Assembly (NCBI RefSeq): GCF_003025005.1
Contig: NZ_PVSS01000004.1
Coordinates: forward strand, 186,001 to 250,000
Reading direction: 5' to 3'
Source: Brumimicrobium mesophilum
Lineage (GTDB): Bacteria; Bacteroidota; Bacteroidia; Flavobacteriales_D; Crocinitomicaceae
DNA: 64,000 nt
Shown: positions 45,231 to 54,026 of the stretch, in pieces
How the letters are laid out: each line of letters starts with the position of its first letter
Numbering within the stretch: position 1 is the first letter of the stretch
Notes under the pieces: model-generated
The model's database searches: none
What the model saw: only the letters and a program-made list of their open reading frames with translations
Told to the model about the DNA's origin: nothing
Translations under genes and position numbers: made by a program

Positions 45231-47198
45231 ATGGATAAAAATACAATAATTGGTTTAGGTTTAATAGGAGTAATTCTTGCTCTTTTCACCTTCTTTAACC
45301 AACCTTCGGAAGAAGAACTTAAAGAAAGAATGGCTCAGCAAGAGCAGCTTGCTCAAGAACAAAAAGAAGCTGTTGAAAAAACTGAAAGTAAAAAACCTGA
45401 AGTAAATAAGCCTGAGGAAAAAGCAGAACCAATTGCAAAATTAGACATAAACGGAGAACCTGTTTTAGATAGTTTAGGTAATGTTGTTTATTTAACTGAA
45501 GAAGAGATTGTTCCAGTAAAAAAAGAAGGGATAATTAAAGCTAGAGATGTTGAAGAGGAAACCTACTTTTTAGAAAATGAACACATTAAGGTTGTATTAA
45601 CAAATAAAGGAGGTGGTGTAAAAAGTGTTTTCCTAAAAGATCATCAAACTTATGACGATTTTAGAAAAAACGAAGGGACAGATAAAATCGAACCACTTCA
45701 ACTATTTAATGAAGAAGTAGCCTCTAATGGCTTGAGATTCAAAACAGATAATGGTGAGCAAAACACATCTGGAATTGCTTTTGAAATTTCAAAAAACACT
45801 GAAAATTATATTTCATTCATTGCTAATTTTGAAAAAGGAAAATCAATTGAACAAATTTATACTATAACACCAGATCAATATTACATCAACTATGAAGTAA
45901 AAATGAATGGTTTTGATGGAGAAGTAAATCCGGATAAAGTATTTTTAGATTGGCAAGTCGAATTACTAAAAACAGAACGTTTACTATCTGAACAAAGAAG
46001 AATATCTACAATCTTTTTCAAGGAAACCAATGGTTCTTACGATTATCTTTCTGAATATTCAGATGATGAATTCAATGCTGAAACGAATGTTGATTGGGTT
46101 GCTTTTAAACAAAGTTACTTCTCCTCTATTATGATGCCTGCTAAAGGATTCAAAAAGGAAGGAACAAATTTTAAAGTTACGAATTACGCTGAAGGTTCTG
46201 AAAAAGATTCAACGCATATTAAGGATTATTCTTCTTCTATGAATATTGCAATGAGCAATACCAATAGCGGTAGTGTTGAAATGAAATGGTTTTTTGGTCC
46301 AAACGATTATGATTTATTAGAATCCTATGCCAATGGATCAGAAGATATTATCAATTATGGTTGGGGATTATTTAGATGGGTTAACATCTATGCAATTCAA
46401 CCCCTATTCGTTTGGTTGGCCGGATTTGGAATGAACTTAGGTATTGCTATTTTATTATTAACAGTAATCGTGAAATTAGTTTTAACACCTATTCAATGGA
46501 AAATGTATGCTTCTTCAGCTAAAATGAGAATTTTAAAGCCTGAGGTTGAAGAAATTAACAAAAAATACCCGGAGAAAGATGACGCAATGAAAAAACAAAT
46601 GGAAATGATGTCGCTTTATCGAGAGTCTGGCGCTAGTCCACTTGCGGGTTGTGTTCCAATGTTGATTCAAATGCCAATCTTGTTTGCGGTATTCCGATTC
46701 TTCCCTAGCACTTTTACATTACGTCAGGAAAGTTTCTTATGGGCAGAAGATCTTTCAAGTTATGATTCTATCTTAGATTTAAGTTTCAGTATTCCTTTTT
46801 ATGGAGCTCACGTAAGTTTGTTTACTTTATTAATGGCAGTTACTACATTATTTTATACTGTTTTGAACAGTAGTAATATGCAGCAACCATCACAACCAGG
46901 AATGCCAAACATGAAAATTATTATGTACTTCTTCCCTATCATGATGATTTTCTTCTTTAATAATTACGCTTCTGGATTAAGTTACTACTATTTCATCTCC
47001 ACATTAATGTCTATATTAACAATGGTAATGATTAAAAACTTCTTTGTTAATGAGGATAAATTGAAAGCAAAAATGGCAGCTCGTCAAGATGCTAGTAAAA
47101 AAGATGGTAAGAAAAAAGGAGGTAAATCTAAATTTCAAGAGCGTTTAGAGCAAATGCAAAAAGCGCAACAAGAAAAACTGAAAAACGGTAAAAAATAA
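45231..47198 (+). CDS. yidC: Membrane protein insertase YidC
   Basis: A 655-residue YidC/Oxa1 insertase that integrates proteins into the inner membrane alone or with the Sec translocon. One N-terminal transmembrane helix (residues 5-22) is followed by a large periplasmic beta-domain (about 90-370). The conserved membrane core begins at N-Y-G-W-G-L-F-R-W-V and includes the motif Y-R-E-S-G-A-S-P-L-A-G-C-V-P-M-L-I-Q. The lysine-rich tail (K-K-K-G-G-K-S-K) is typical for ribosome contact. It ends at a strong terminator. Confidence 0.95.
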   Translation: MDKNTIIGLGLIGVILALFTFFNQPSEEELKERMAQQEQLAQEQKEAVEKTESKKPEVNKPEEKAEPIAKLDINGEPVLDSLGNVVYLTEEEIVPVKKEGIIKARDVEEETYFLENEHIKVVLTNKGGGVKSVFLKDHQTYDDFRKNEGTDKIEPLQLFNEEVASNGLRFKTDNGEQNTSGIAFEISKNTENYISFIANFEKGKSIEQIYTITPDQYYINYEVKMNGFDGEVNPDKVFLDWQVELLKTERLLSEQRRISTIFFKETNGSYDYLSEYSDDEFNAETNVDWVAFKQSYFSSIMMPAKGFKKEGTNFKVTNYAEGSEKDSTHIKDYSSSMNIAMSNTNSGSVEMKWFFGPNDYDLLESYANGSEDIINYGWGLFRWVNIYAIQPLFVWLAGFGMNLGIAILLLTVIVKLVLTPIQWKMYASSAKMRILKPEVEEINKKYPEKDDAMKKQMEMMSLYRESGASPLAGCVPMLIQMPILFAVFRFFPSTFTLRQESFLWAEDLSSYDSILDLSFSIPFYGAHVSLFTLLMAVTTLFYTVLNSSNMQQPSQPGMPNMKIIMYFFPIMMIFFFNNYASGLSYYYFISTLMSILTMVMIKNFFVNEDKLKAKMAARQDASKKDGKKKGGKSKFQERLEQMQKAQQEKLKNGKK

Positions 47199-47223
47199 AA
47201 TACCTTCTTCTAGATAACATTAG

Positions 47224-47260
47224 AACAGCCTTATTCAAATATGAATAAGGCTGTTTTTTT
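47224..47260 (+). terminator. Terminator of the pyrG-yidC unit
   Basis: A perfect 14-base stem (AACAGCCTTATTCA and its complement) with a 4-base loop is followed by a run of T. It lies 26 bases after the yidC stop. Confidence 0.9.
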
Positions 47261-47332
47261 ATGCTTTGTATTTTTTTGGACAAGTTTTAATTTTTTTTTG
47301 TTCTATATTTAGTGGTAAAATAAATTCTATCA

Positions 47333-47806
47333 ATGCTAAAGAAGTTTCTTCCGGCTTTACATCTAAATTTTAAAAAAATCACAATAGTATTTTTGGTGAG
47401 TTTTATATGCTCCTCCTTTTCCTTTGCTCAAGAAAATGGCAATTTAATTATTGAAGTAAAAGGAATAAAAAATGAAATGGGTAAAGTTCGTTTCATAGTT
47501 TTTAGTCACCCCCATGGATTTCCAAGTTCACCAGAAAAAGCAAAATATATAGCAGAAGGAGAAATCAACATCAATTCTTCTAAAATAGAAATTAAAAATA
47601 TCCCATTCGGTGAATATGCTGTGAGTGTTATGCACGATGAAAATAATGATGGCAAAATTTCTAAGAATTTTTTAGGAATTCCGCAAGAAGGCATTGGGGT
47701 GAGCAATGACACAAAAAGTACTTTCGGACCTCCTAGATTTGACCAAGCCAAATTTAAATTTACACGAGACAAACAATCGATTGAAATCAATATGCAATAC
47801 TATTGA
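47333..47806 (+). CDS. DUF2141 exported protein
   Basis: A 157-residue protein with a signal peptide (hydrophobic core at about residues 17-30, cleavage near S-F-A-Q). The DUF2141 domain follows: I-E-V-K-G-I-K-N-E-M-G-K-V-R-F, I-P-F-G-E-Y-A-V-S-V-M-H-D-E-N-N-D-G-K and F-G-P-P-R-F-D-Q-A-K-F. All the family's landmark motifs are present, including the calcium-loop-like D-E-N-N-D-G-K. The role of this family is unknown; it is periplasmic or surface-exposed. Confidence 0.87.
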   Translation: MLKKFLPALHLNFKKITIVFLVSFICSSFSFAQENGNLIIEVKGIKNEMGKVRFIVFSHPHGFPSSPEKAKYIAEGEININSSKIEIKNIPFGEYAVSVMHDENNDGKISKNFLGIPQEGIGVSNDTKSTFGPPRFDQAKFKFTRDKQSIEINMQYY

Positions 47807-47922
47807 TGTTCTATTTCCAATTTTAACAATTTGAAGTAATTTCCTTGAAGAATTTATCCTCTATTTATTTTTCTAATGAGTTTTTTCATTAACTTACTTG
47901 AGTAAATTATAAAATTGAATCT

Positions 47923-48537
47923 ATGTTAATAGAAATTAATAACGACAACATCGACAAGCGATTAATTGATGATGTAGTAAAAGAATTAAAAAATGGCGAA
48001 ATTATTATTTATCCAACTGATTCAGTTTATGCCATCGGTTGTGATTTAAAAAATAAGAAAGCATTAGAGAAATTAGCCAAATTTAAAGGGATGAAACTCA
48101 AACATTCTAAATTCTCAATCATTTGCAAAGACTTGAGTCAGGTTTCTGAATATGTTAAACATCTCCCTCAGCCCACTTTTAAAATGATGAAACGTACTTT
48201 ACCTGGTCCATTTACATACATATTAAATGCTTCTGGTGAAGTAACAAAATTATTTGACACCAATAGAACAGAACTAGGAATTAAAATTCCAAATAACAAT
48301 ATCGTTTTGGAAATTGTTAAAGAATTAGGGAATCCCTTGGTAACAACTTCTTTAAATAACAATGAAGATGATATGTTGGAATATTTTATTGATCCTTATA
48401 AAATATATGAAGAATTTGATGAGGAGATTAATACTATCATTGATGGTGGGCCAGGAAAAATTGAGGCTTCGACAGTTATTGATTGTACAGGTGATGCACC
48501 GGTATTAATCCGTCAAGGTGTTGGAAATTTAGATTAA
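47923..48537 (+). CDS. tsaC: L-threonylcarbamoyladenylate synthase (YrdC/Sua5 family)
   Basis: A 204-residue YrdC-domain protein that makes threonylcarbamoyl-AMP for the t6A37 modification of ANN-reading tRNAs. The domain starts I-I-I-Y-P-T-D-S-V-Y-A-I-G-C-D. K-F-K-G-M-K-L-K-H-S-K-F replaces the more usual K-R-P-x-x-x-P, and L-P-G-P-F-T-Y-I-L is the substrate loop. It ends with A-S-T-V-I-D-C-T, typical of the YciO/YwlC side of the family, so a paralogue with a different role cannot be excluded. A good terminator follows. Confidence 0.82.
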   Translation: MLIEINNDNIDKRLIDDVVKELKNGEIIIYPTDSVYAIGCDLKNKKALEKLAKFKGMKLKHSKFSIICKDLSQVSEYVKHLPQPTFKMMKRTLPGPFTYILNASGEVTKLFDTNRTELGIKIPNNNIVLEIVKELGNPLVTTSLNNNEDDMLEYFIDPYKIYEEFDEEINTIIDGGPGKIEASTVIDCTGDAPVLIRQGVGNLD

Positions 48538-48546
48538 AATATTTCT

Positions 48547-48581
48547 ATATGGGTTGTTTTGATTAAGCAACCCATATTTTA
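48547..48581 (+). terminator. Intrinsic terminator after the TsaC-like gene
   Basis: The perfect 10-base arms ATATGGGTTG and CAACCCATAT enclose an 11-base loop, followed by TTTTAT. It starts 10 bases after the stop codon. Confidence 0.85.
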
Positions 48582-48608
48582 TCGCAAATAATCTATAATC
48601 AAATTAAT

Positions 48609-49043
48609 ATGAAAATTTTAATACTTTTATTCTTTATTCCGATTGTATCATCTGCACAAAATTACAGAAATTTAGAATTGAAAGAATTAAACGTCTACTG
48701 ACCTTCTTCGTATAAGTTTGATGAAAATAAATTGTTTGTTCAAACAGATACAATATTAAATTATGGATTTCAATACAGGAACTATTCTGAATTTATACCA
48801 ATGAATGATTCTATTTTTTCATTGAAATTTTTAAAACAATAAACTAGAAATAATAATTCATTACTTGTAATTAAACCAACTAAATCATCGAAAATACGAT
48901 ACTTTGAATTAATTACAGATCGCAGTACGTATTGGACTTTAAAAAAAGTTGGAGAGAAAAAGTATAGAATGATTGCTAATAGAATCGACGAAGGTTATTA
49001 TTATTCTTCACTTAAATTTGAATTAATCGAAATTGATAATTAG
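48609..49043 (+). pseudogene. Exported-protein pseudogene with two in-frame stops
   Basis: A single continuous reading frame of 145 codons begins with an ATG and an excellent signal peptide (M-K-I-L-I-L-L-F-F-I-P-I-V-S-S-A-Q). It is interrupted by TGA at 48699-48701 and TAA at 48840-48842, and ends with TAG at 49041-49043. The pieces between the stops read as ordinary protein (for example L-F-V-Q-T-D-T-I-L-N-Y-G-F and I-R-Y-F-E-L-I-T-D-R-S-T-Y-W), with no frame change. The intact ancestor would be a 144-residue secreted protein of unknown family. Its end overlaps the convergent WD40 gene by a few bases. Confidence 0.7.
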
Positions 49044-49933
49044 AACTTGGTTTTCCAAACTTTTATTTTCCGGTCATCACTCACTGTCACAAATTTTTCT
49101 TCAGAAATTTTCGCAATTCGATTTACGGTATGGCGATGTCCCCTATTTTTAAATTCAATTCTTTCCACTATAGAGATATCCTCCGTTTTCCAAAGTTTAA
49201 TAGTTTTATCAAAACTTACCGAAATTAGATTTTGCTTATTATTTATAAATTCTAAATCATAAATAGAAAAATTGTGTGCAGGAACACTTAGAATCAACTG
49301 TTCATCCTTCCAATTCCAATTTTTGATATATGCATCTTTTCCTGCAGTGTATAACATATCTCCATCAAATAAAGCACAATTAACACCATCTTTATGGGTT
49401 TTGAATTCATGAATTACATTAAAGAAAGATGTTTCTAAAATTCTTATGAATCCGTCTTGTCCACATATGGCTATAAAATCCCCATTTTCACTTGTACTAA
49501 TTTCGCGAATCTTACCACAATTAAATGGTAAAGTAATGAGTAAGTCAAAATTTTCAGAATTCCATGCACAAAAAACTCCATCATTATCTCCTGAGTAGAA
49601 ATGATGTTTAGTAAATGAATGAGACAAGGCGAAAACAGATGACTTATGCTGAGACATCAAGCGAATTTCTTCACGCTTTTCTGTATCTATAACATGAATT
49701 CCACCATTATTTGTTCCTACAGCTAAAAGTTTAGATTCTGGTGAATATGCAATATTGTATGCTGGTCTTTCGAGCTTTACTGCAAAATTTGTTTGTTCAC
49801 CAGTTTCTGGATTCCATTGCACTACATATTGGTCGGCACTTGTAGTATAAATGAAAGGTTCACAAAATATTATATCATAAATAGCACCATTATGGCCACT
49901 AATAGACAATATATTTTCCAAACCTTTCGCCAC
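49040..49933 (-). CDS. WD40-repeat protein
   Basis: A 297-residue protein made of about seven WD40 blades, each about 40 residues and ending in W-x or close variants: Y-V-V-Q-W-N, V-F-C-A-W-N, Y-I-K-N-W-N-W, T-I-K-L-W-K and K-I-K-V-W-K. The conserved G-H/S-x and D-x-x-x-F patterns precede several of them. No signal peptide or enzymatic domain is present, so it is probably a cytoplasmic scaffold. It follows the ComA-like gene by 5 bases on the same strand. Confidence 0.85.
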   Translation of the reverse strand: MAKGLENILSISGHNGAIYDIIFCEPFIYTTSADQYVVQWNPETGEQTNFAVKLERPAYNIAYSPESKLLAVGTNNGGIHVIDTEKREEIRLMSQHKSSVFALSHSFTKHHFYSGDNDGVFCAWNSENFDLLITLPFNCGKIREISTSENGDFIAICGQDGFIRILETSFFNVIHEFKTHKDGVNCALFDGDMLYTAGKDAYIKNWNWKDEQLILSVPAHNFSIYDLEFINNKQNLISVSFDKTIKLWKTEDISIVERIEFKNRGHRHTVNRIAKISEEKFVTVSDDRKIKVWKTKF

Positions 49934-49938
49934 AAATA

Positions 49939-50769
49939 TTAAATATTATTGTCATCGTCTTCTTCACCCTCATCAGAATTAACCTGCTTCAAACGCGTAG
50001 CATAATCCTCAGGAAGACTTTCGAAGAATGTGTCTCCACGCAAACCAATTCTCAAGCACTCCAAAGGAATAACTTCATTAGGTGCGATATTTCCAAGGTT
50101 CACATTTGCACCAAATAATTTAATAAACCAAACTTGTTGATTTTTAATTGGTGCTTCCCATAGAATATCATTTGGATTTATCTTAGCTATAATTTTATTA
50201 ATCAAAAATGTGTGAGCAGTTCCATTAGGTCTAAATACACCTACATTTCCACTTTCCCTTCCTTCGGCTATTACTTTCCATGATCCTGCTTCTAATTCAG
50301 TACTCATCATTTTAATCCACTTATTAGGTGAGATTAAGATCCCTGAATCTTTTGAACCTACTTCAGAAAGTACGGTTCTTCCCTGCGCCATTGTACGAAT
50401 CAATTCACATTTTTCATCATGCGGAATAATGATAGAACCATCAGAAATTTCAGCTAAATCTAATCCGTATTTATCATTCAGTCTCAAAAAGTCTTCGAAC
50501 ATTCCTCTAGCATAAAATGCTTCAAATAGTGTTCCTCCAAAATAAGGACGAATATTATGTGCTTTATAAAGTGCTATCTTTTCTTCTAATTGATTGGTAA
50601 CAAAGGCAGTTCCAAAACCAAATTTCACAATATCAGTCAAGCCTTCATTGGCTTCAATAAAATGTGCTGTTTCAGAAAGGCTTAGGCCTTTATCCATCAT
50701 CATGGTTAATCCTTTTTCACGAGGTTTTTGTCCTCTATCTGGAATAAATGGTAAACTAAAATTCTTCAT
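49939..50769 (-). CDS. comA: Phosphosulfolactate synthase-like (ComA family)
   Basis: A 276-residue TIM-barrel enzyme of the ComA family, which joins phosphoenolpyruvate and sulfite to give phosphosulfolactate. Markers are R-G-Q-K-P-R-E-K-G-L-T-M-M-M-D-K-G near residue 10, V-K-F-G-F-G-T-A-F-V near 48, F-G-G-T-L-F-E-A-F near 75, and E-I-S-D-G-S-I-I-I-P near 110. The start at 50769 (M-K-N-F-S-L-P) is preferred and overlaps the TPR gene by 14 bases. In archaea this is the first step to coenzyme M; in Bacteroidota the product probably feeds another sulfonate, perhaps sulfolactate or a sulfonolipid precursor. The acidic tail is unusual. Confidence 0.82.
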   Translation of the reverse strand: MKNFSLPFIPDRGQKPREKGLTMMMDKGLSLSETAHFIEANEGLTDIVKFGFGTAFVTNQLEEKIALYKAHNIRPYFGGTLFEAFYARGMFEDFLRLNDKYGLDLAEISDGSIIIPHDEKCELIRTMAQGRTVLSEVGSKDSGILISPNKWIKMMSTELEAGSWKVIAEGRESGNVGVFRPNGTAHTFLINKIIAKINPNDILWEAPIKNQQVWFIKLFGANVNLGNIAPNEVIPLECLRIGLRGDTFFESLPEDYATRLKQVNSDEGEEDDDNNI

Positions 50770-52186
50770 TGTCTTTACTTTCATCAAATTCTTGCAACCT
50801 GTCAATGAAATAAGATGCTTTATTCATCTCAGGAAAATGCAAAAATAAACTTTTTGCTAAATTAGCATCAATTTCCAAAACTTCATCAAATATTATCATT
50901 GATTCTGACTGATTTCCTACCATCCAATGACAATAGCAAAGCACCATTTTTGTTACATTATTATTTACAAGGTTTTTATTTTTTTCAACAGCTACAAAAA
51001 CAGATTCTATCGATTGACCTGCCAAAAATGAAAGATAGTCGATGATTACTTCTTTATCATGCGGTTCTAAATCGATTGCTTTTTCATAGGCATTTAACGC
51101 TTGCGTCTTCTGTTCATTATTTTCATAGGCATTAGCCAATGCCCTCCAATAATCTCCTTTTTCGGATTCCAAATCTACCGCAATTAAAAGCTCTTGAATT
51201 GCCCTCGTATGTTTTTCTAACAAATCACTCATAATCCCCTTACCTAACCAAGCATCAGCTAATTGCGGTAAAAGCTCTGTGCTTTTATGATACATTTCAT
51301 AGGCCTTTTCGTATTCATCCAATTCTTCATAACACTCTCCCATAGAACAAAATACCATAGGATCATTTTTATCTAATTCAAGACACTTTTTGTAATATTC
51401 TAGTGCCAATTCTATTTTATTGGCGTCTAAATAGGCATTGGCGATATTATATAAAGCAGGTACAAAATCATCTTGAATGAGAATAGCAAATTCATAAGCC
51501 CAAATTGCTTTATCTGTATTTTCTAATTTTGAGTAGGTGTTTCCTAGGTTATACCAAGTTGTATATGAATATGGATCTTCATCTATATAAGTCAAGAAGC
51601 TTTTAATAGCATTCTCATAATCTCCTATTCTTTCATAACAATGTGCTAGTTCGTACACCAACATATCATTTTTATGACCTTCTTGAATGGTACTAGACAA
51701 AACAGTGATAGCAGATAAATAGTCATCTTTATTTTCAAGTTCCATGGCTAAATCAATAGCAATTTCTACTTTCTCATCTCCGGTTGCAACAGAAAACGCT
51801 TTACGGAAATATTTAATCGATTGAATACTGTGTTTCAATTGACTATAAAATGAAGCTATTGAAAGTAAAACATCTAAATTGTTGGGTTCAATTTGTTCAA
51901 GATTAATTAACTTTTTTAAAGCCGTATTTATTTCACCAGTCATTGACATAACTTGTGCCTGACGAATAATTATTGTGCTATTGTTTGGGAAATGTTGCAG
52001 AGCTTTTTCAGCCGCCCATTTAGCTTTAACAAGTTGATTGGAAATCATAAGATGATCGAGTATATACTCAACGTCCTCCGAATCTATATAAATATATTCG
52101 TTTCTTTTGTACATTTCATCAAAGTCGGCCAAACTTCTTTGGTAGTCATGGTTCAACCAATCATCTTCATTATCGTCTTCAAACAT
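50756..52186 (-). CDS. TPR-repeat protein
   Basis: A 476-residue helical protein with about ten tetratricopeptide repeats of 34 residues. Typical repeats read A-I-W-A-Y-E-F-A-I-L-I-Q-D-D-F-V-P-A-L-Y and A-L-N-A-Y-E-K-A-I-D-L-E-P-H-D. The N-terminus is very acidic (M-F-E-D-D-N-E-D-D). No signal peptide is visible, so it is probably a cytoplasmic protein-protein interaction platform. It is the first gene of a likely three-gene unit with the ComA-like and WD40 genes. Confidence 0.86.
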   Translation of the reverse strand: MFEDDNEDDWLNHDYQRSLADFDEMYKRNEYIYIDSEDVEYILDHLMISNQLVKAKWAAEKALQHFPNNSTIIIRQAQVMSMTGEINTALKKLINLEQIEPNNLDVLLSIASFYSQLKHSIQSIKYFRKAFSVATGDEKVEIAIDLAMELENKDDYLSAITVLSSTIQEGHKNDMLVYELAHCYERIGDYENAIKSFLTYIDEDPYSYTTWYNLGNTYSKLENTDKAIWAYEFAILIQDDFVPALYNIANAYLDANKIELALEYYKKCLELDKNDPMVFCSMGECYEELDEYEKAYEMYHKSTELLPQLADAWLGKGIMSDLLEKHTRAIQELLIAVDLESEKGDYWRALANAYENNEQKTQALNAYEKAIDLEPHDKEVIIDYLSFLAGQSIESVFVAVEKNKNLVNNNVTKMVLCYCHWMVGNQSESMIIFDEVLEIDANLAKSLFLHFPEMNKASYFIDRLQEFDESKDNEEF

Positions 52187-52257
52187 TGTGCTAAGTTACA
52201 AATTTCTTATTCAAATGTACAGTAAAAAGGGCTTGAAACAAATAATTGTTTGAGACA

Positions 52258-52289
52258 AAAAAAAGTGCCAATGAAAACATCAGCACATC
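52258..52289 (-). terminator. Possible terminator of the 77-residue gene
   Basis: A short imperfect hairpin (GTGC...GCAC with an inner ATG/CAT pair on the minus strand) is followed by eight T on that strand, just after the gene at 52295. Confidence 0.4.
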
Positions 52290-52294
52290 TAATT

Positions 52295-52528
52295 CTATCC
52301 TACTCCGGTATTTGCTTTAGGAGGAATAGTTAAAATTGTTTCTTTATTCATTACCTCCTCAAGAACCCCATTCCTTTTGGCATAAATAGCCGTTAGATGA
52401 TCAAAAACTTCTTGTTGTCGATCTGGAAACTTCTTTGCAATTTCCTCGGATAAATATTTATTCTGAGGATCATGCCTATCAAATACTTCATTTAATTTTT
52501 GAACATACATTTCTGGACTATACTTCAT
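52295..52528 (-). CDS. Small conserved-looking protein, 77 residues
   Basis: A 77-residue soluble helical protein that begins M-K-Y-S-P-E-M-Y-V-Q-K-L-N-E-V-F and contains E-I-A-K-K-F-P-D-R-Q-Q-E-V-F-D-H-L. It looks like a genuine gene because its helices are amphipathic, it is followed by a terminator-like hairpin, and it sits 45 bases after the FKBP gene on the same strand. I do not recognise the family. Confidence 0.6.
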   Translation of the reverse strand: MKYSPEMYVQKLNEVFDRHDPQNKYLSEEIAKKFPDRQQEVFDHLTAIYAKRNGVLEEVMNKETILTIPPKANTGVG

Positions 52529-52573
52529 ATCTTTTTTTGTATGAATATAATTGAAAAAGAGAAAAATATCAAA

Positions 52574-53038
52574 CTATTCAACAATTGTTAACAAATCGAC
52601 ATCAAAAATTAAAACTTCATTTGCGCCAACAGAACCTGATCCATTTTCACCGTAAGCTAAATTTGAAGGAATAAGCAGAACCCCCTTTCCTCCTTCTTTG
52701 AATTTTTGTATTCCTTCTGTCCAACCTTTTATGACCTGTTGCAGATTAAATGTAATTCCTTCTTCGTCGCTTTGATCAAAAATACTTTCTTCCAATGTAT
52801 ACCCTTTATATCTCACTGTTACATTGTCATTCGAAGAAGGAAAATTCCCTGTTCCTAATTCATTAATAACATAATGTAAACCGGTAGATGTTTCCATTGC
52901 ATTTAGTCCCTTTTCAGAAATATATGCTTTTATTTCTTTTATGTCTTTTTCATATTGCTCTTCAGGACTTAAACTTTTCTCACAAGAGGTACTAAGAAAT
53001 ATTAATCCAATCGAGGCAAATAACATTATTCTTTTCAT
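52574..53038 (-). CDS. FKBP-type peptidyl-prolyl isomerase lipoprotein
   Basis: A 154-residue lipoprotein. The signal ends in the lipobox L-S-T-S-C at about residue 18, so it is anchored in a membrane facing the periplasm or surface. The FKBP domain fills residues about 55-154: V-T-V-R-Y-K-G-Y-T-L, then E-G-I-T-F-N-L-Q-Q-V-I-K-G-W-T-E-G, and I-P-S-N-L-A-Y-G-E-N-G-S. These include the active-site residues of the family. The likely task is folding of exported proteins. The ATG at 53038 is used; the longer option starts with TTG. Confidence 0.88.
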   Translation of the reverse strand: MKRIMLFASIGLIFLSTSCEKSLSPEEQYEKDIKEIKAYISEKGLNAMETSTGLHYVINELGTGNFPSSNDNVTVRYKGYTLEESIFDQSDEEGITFNLQQVIKGWTEGIQKFKEGGKGVLLIPSNLAYGENGSGSVGANEVLIFDVDLLTIVE

Positions 53039-53141
53039 ATTCAATTTTATTTACAAATCTAAGGATAACAGTTAGATTATCGTTGATAAACCTATAAATC
53101 GTTGAAGGGTCTGATAAAATTCATGAAAAACCGAGCATAAA

Positions 53142-53174
53142 AAAAGGATTTATGATGTATTCATAAATCCTTTT
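53142..53174 (-). terminator. Terminator of the outer-membrane barrel gene
   Basis: A perfect 14-base stem (AAAAGGATTTATGA and its complement) with a 5-base loop is followed by T-rich sequence on the minus strand. It lies 20 bases after the gene's stop. Confidence 0.85.
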
Positions 53175-53193
53175 ATTAAAAAATTATTTTTGA

Positions 53194-53916
53194 TTAGAAT
53201 CTCCAACCAAAACGTAAAACTCCTTGAGTACCAAGGTAAGATTCTTTAAAACCTCCAGTAACTGCTGTAACTGTAGTAGTTGCTCCACCTGCGGTAAAAC
53301 TATTAGTTTCCTCAGAATCTTTATAGTTAAATGCATTAATTCCTAAACCTAACTCAGCACCAACATATAGGTTTTCAGCGAAATAAAAATCCATTCCTAA
53401 ACCTAGAGTTGCACCAAATAAAGAATATGAACCTTCACCTGTAAAGGATACATCTTCATTAAATTCCATCCCATCATACATTGTTCCGGTAACTTCTCTA
53501 TTACCTCCTCCTAGATTTATACCTAGAGCTGCATAAGGATCAAGTTTTTGAGTACCTAGAAAATGATATTCTGCTCCAACTTGAATATTCCAAGCCATTC
53601 TGTTGATCTCTAATGTTCCCTCTTGTCCAGATCCATCTGTATTTTCATAGAATCTTTCTGTATAAGACATTGGACTTACACCGTCACCTAAACCTAATTG
53701 AAGACGAGCAGCTATGTTATTATCAAAAAAATAACGTGCACGTAAAGCTGGTGCTGTCCAATTAATACCCGTTCCGTATACTCCACCAACAAGCGTCTCT
53801 ATTGAGAAAGGAGTAGCATCTGTTGGTTTTTCAACATCAGCAAAAGTTTGAGCATTAACATTACCTACAAATAAAGCTGAAAATGCTAAACAACCTGTTA
53901 AAATGATTTTTTTCAT
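53194..53916 (-). CDS. Outer-membrane beta-barrel protein
   Basis: A 240-residue protein with a signal peptide (residues 1-22, cleavage near V-N-A-Q) and a small beta-barrel of about eight strands. The strands alternate aromatic and small residues, for example A-A-R-L-Q-L-G-L-G-D-G and L-Y-V-G-A-E-L-G-L-G-I-N-A-F. The protein ends G-V-L-R-F-G-W-R-F, with the terminal aromatic needed for BAM-dependent insertion. It resembles OmpW/OmpA-barrel-like porins of Bacteroidota. Loops are acidic. The function is not known. Confidence 0.8.
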   Translation of the reverse strand: MKKIILTGCLAFSALFVGNVNAQTFADVEKPTDATPFSIETLVGGVYGTGINWTAPALRARYFFDNNIAARLQLGLGDGVSPMSYTERFYENTDGSGQEGTLEINRMAWNIQVGAEYHFLGTQKLDPYAALGINLGGGNREVTGTMYDGMEFNEDVSFTGEGSYSLFGATLGLGMDFYFAENLYVGAELGLGINAFNYKDSEETNSFTAGGATTTVTAVTGGFKESYLGTQGVLRFGWRF

Positions 53917-54026
53917 AACTATAAGATTTAATAATTCACATTAAAGATAGCAAGTCAAACGACTTTTTCATCTTTTTTACGTTGTTTTTTTCAATAACTC
54001 AATGTTAATAACAGTTTAATAGATAG

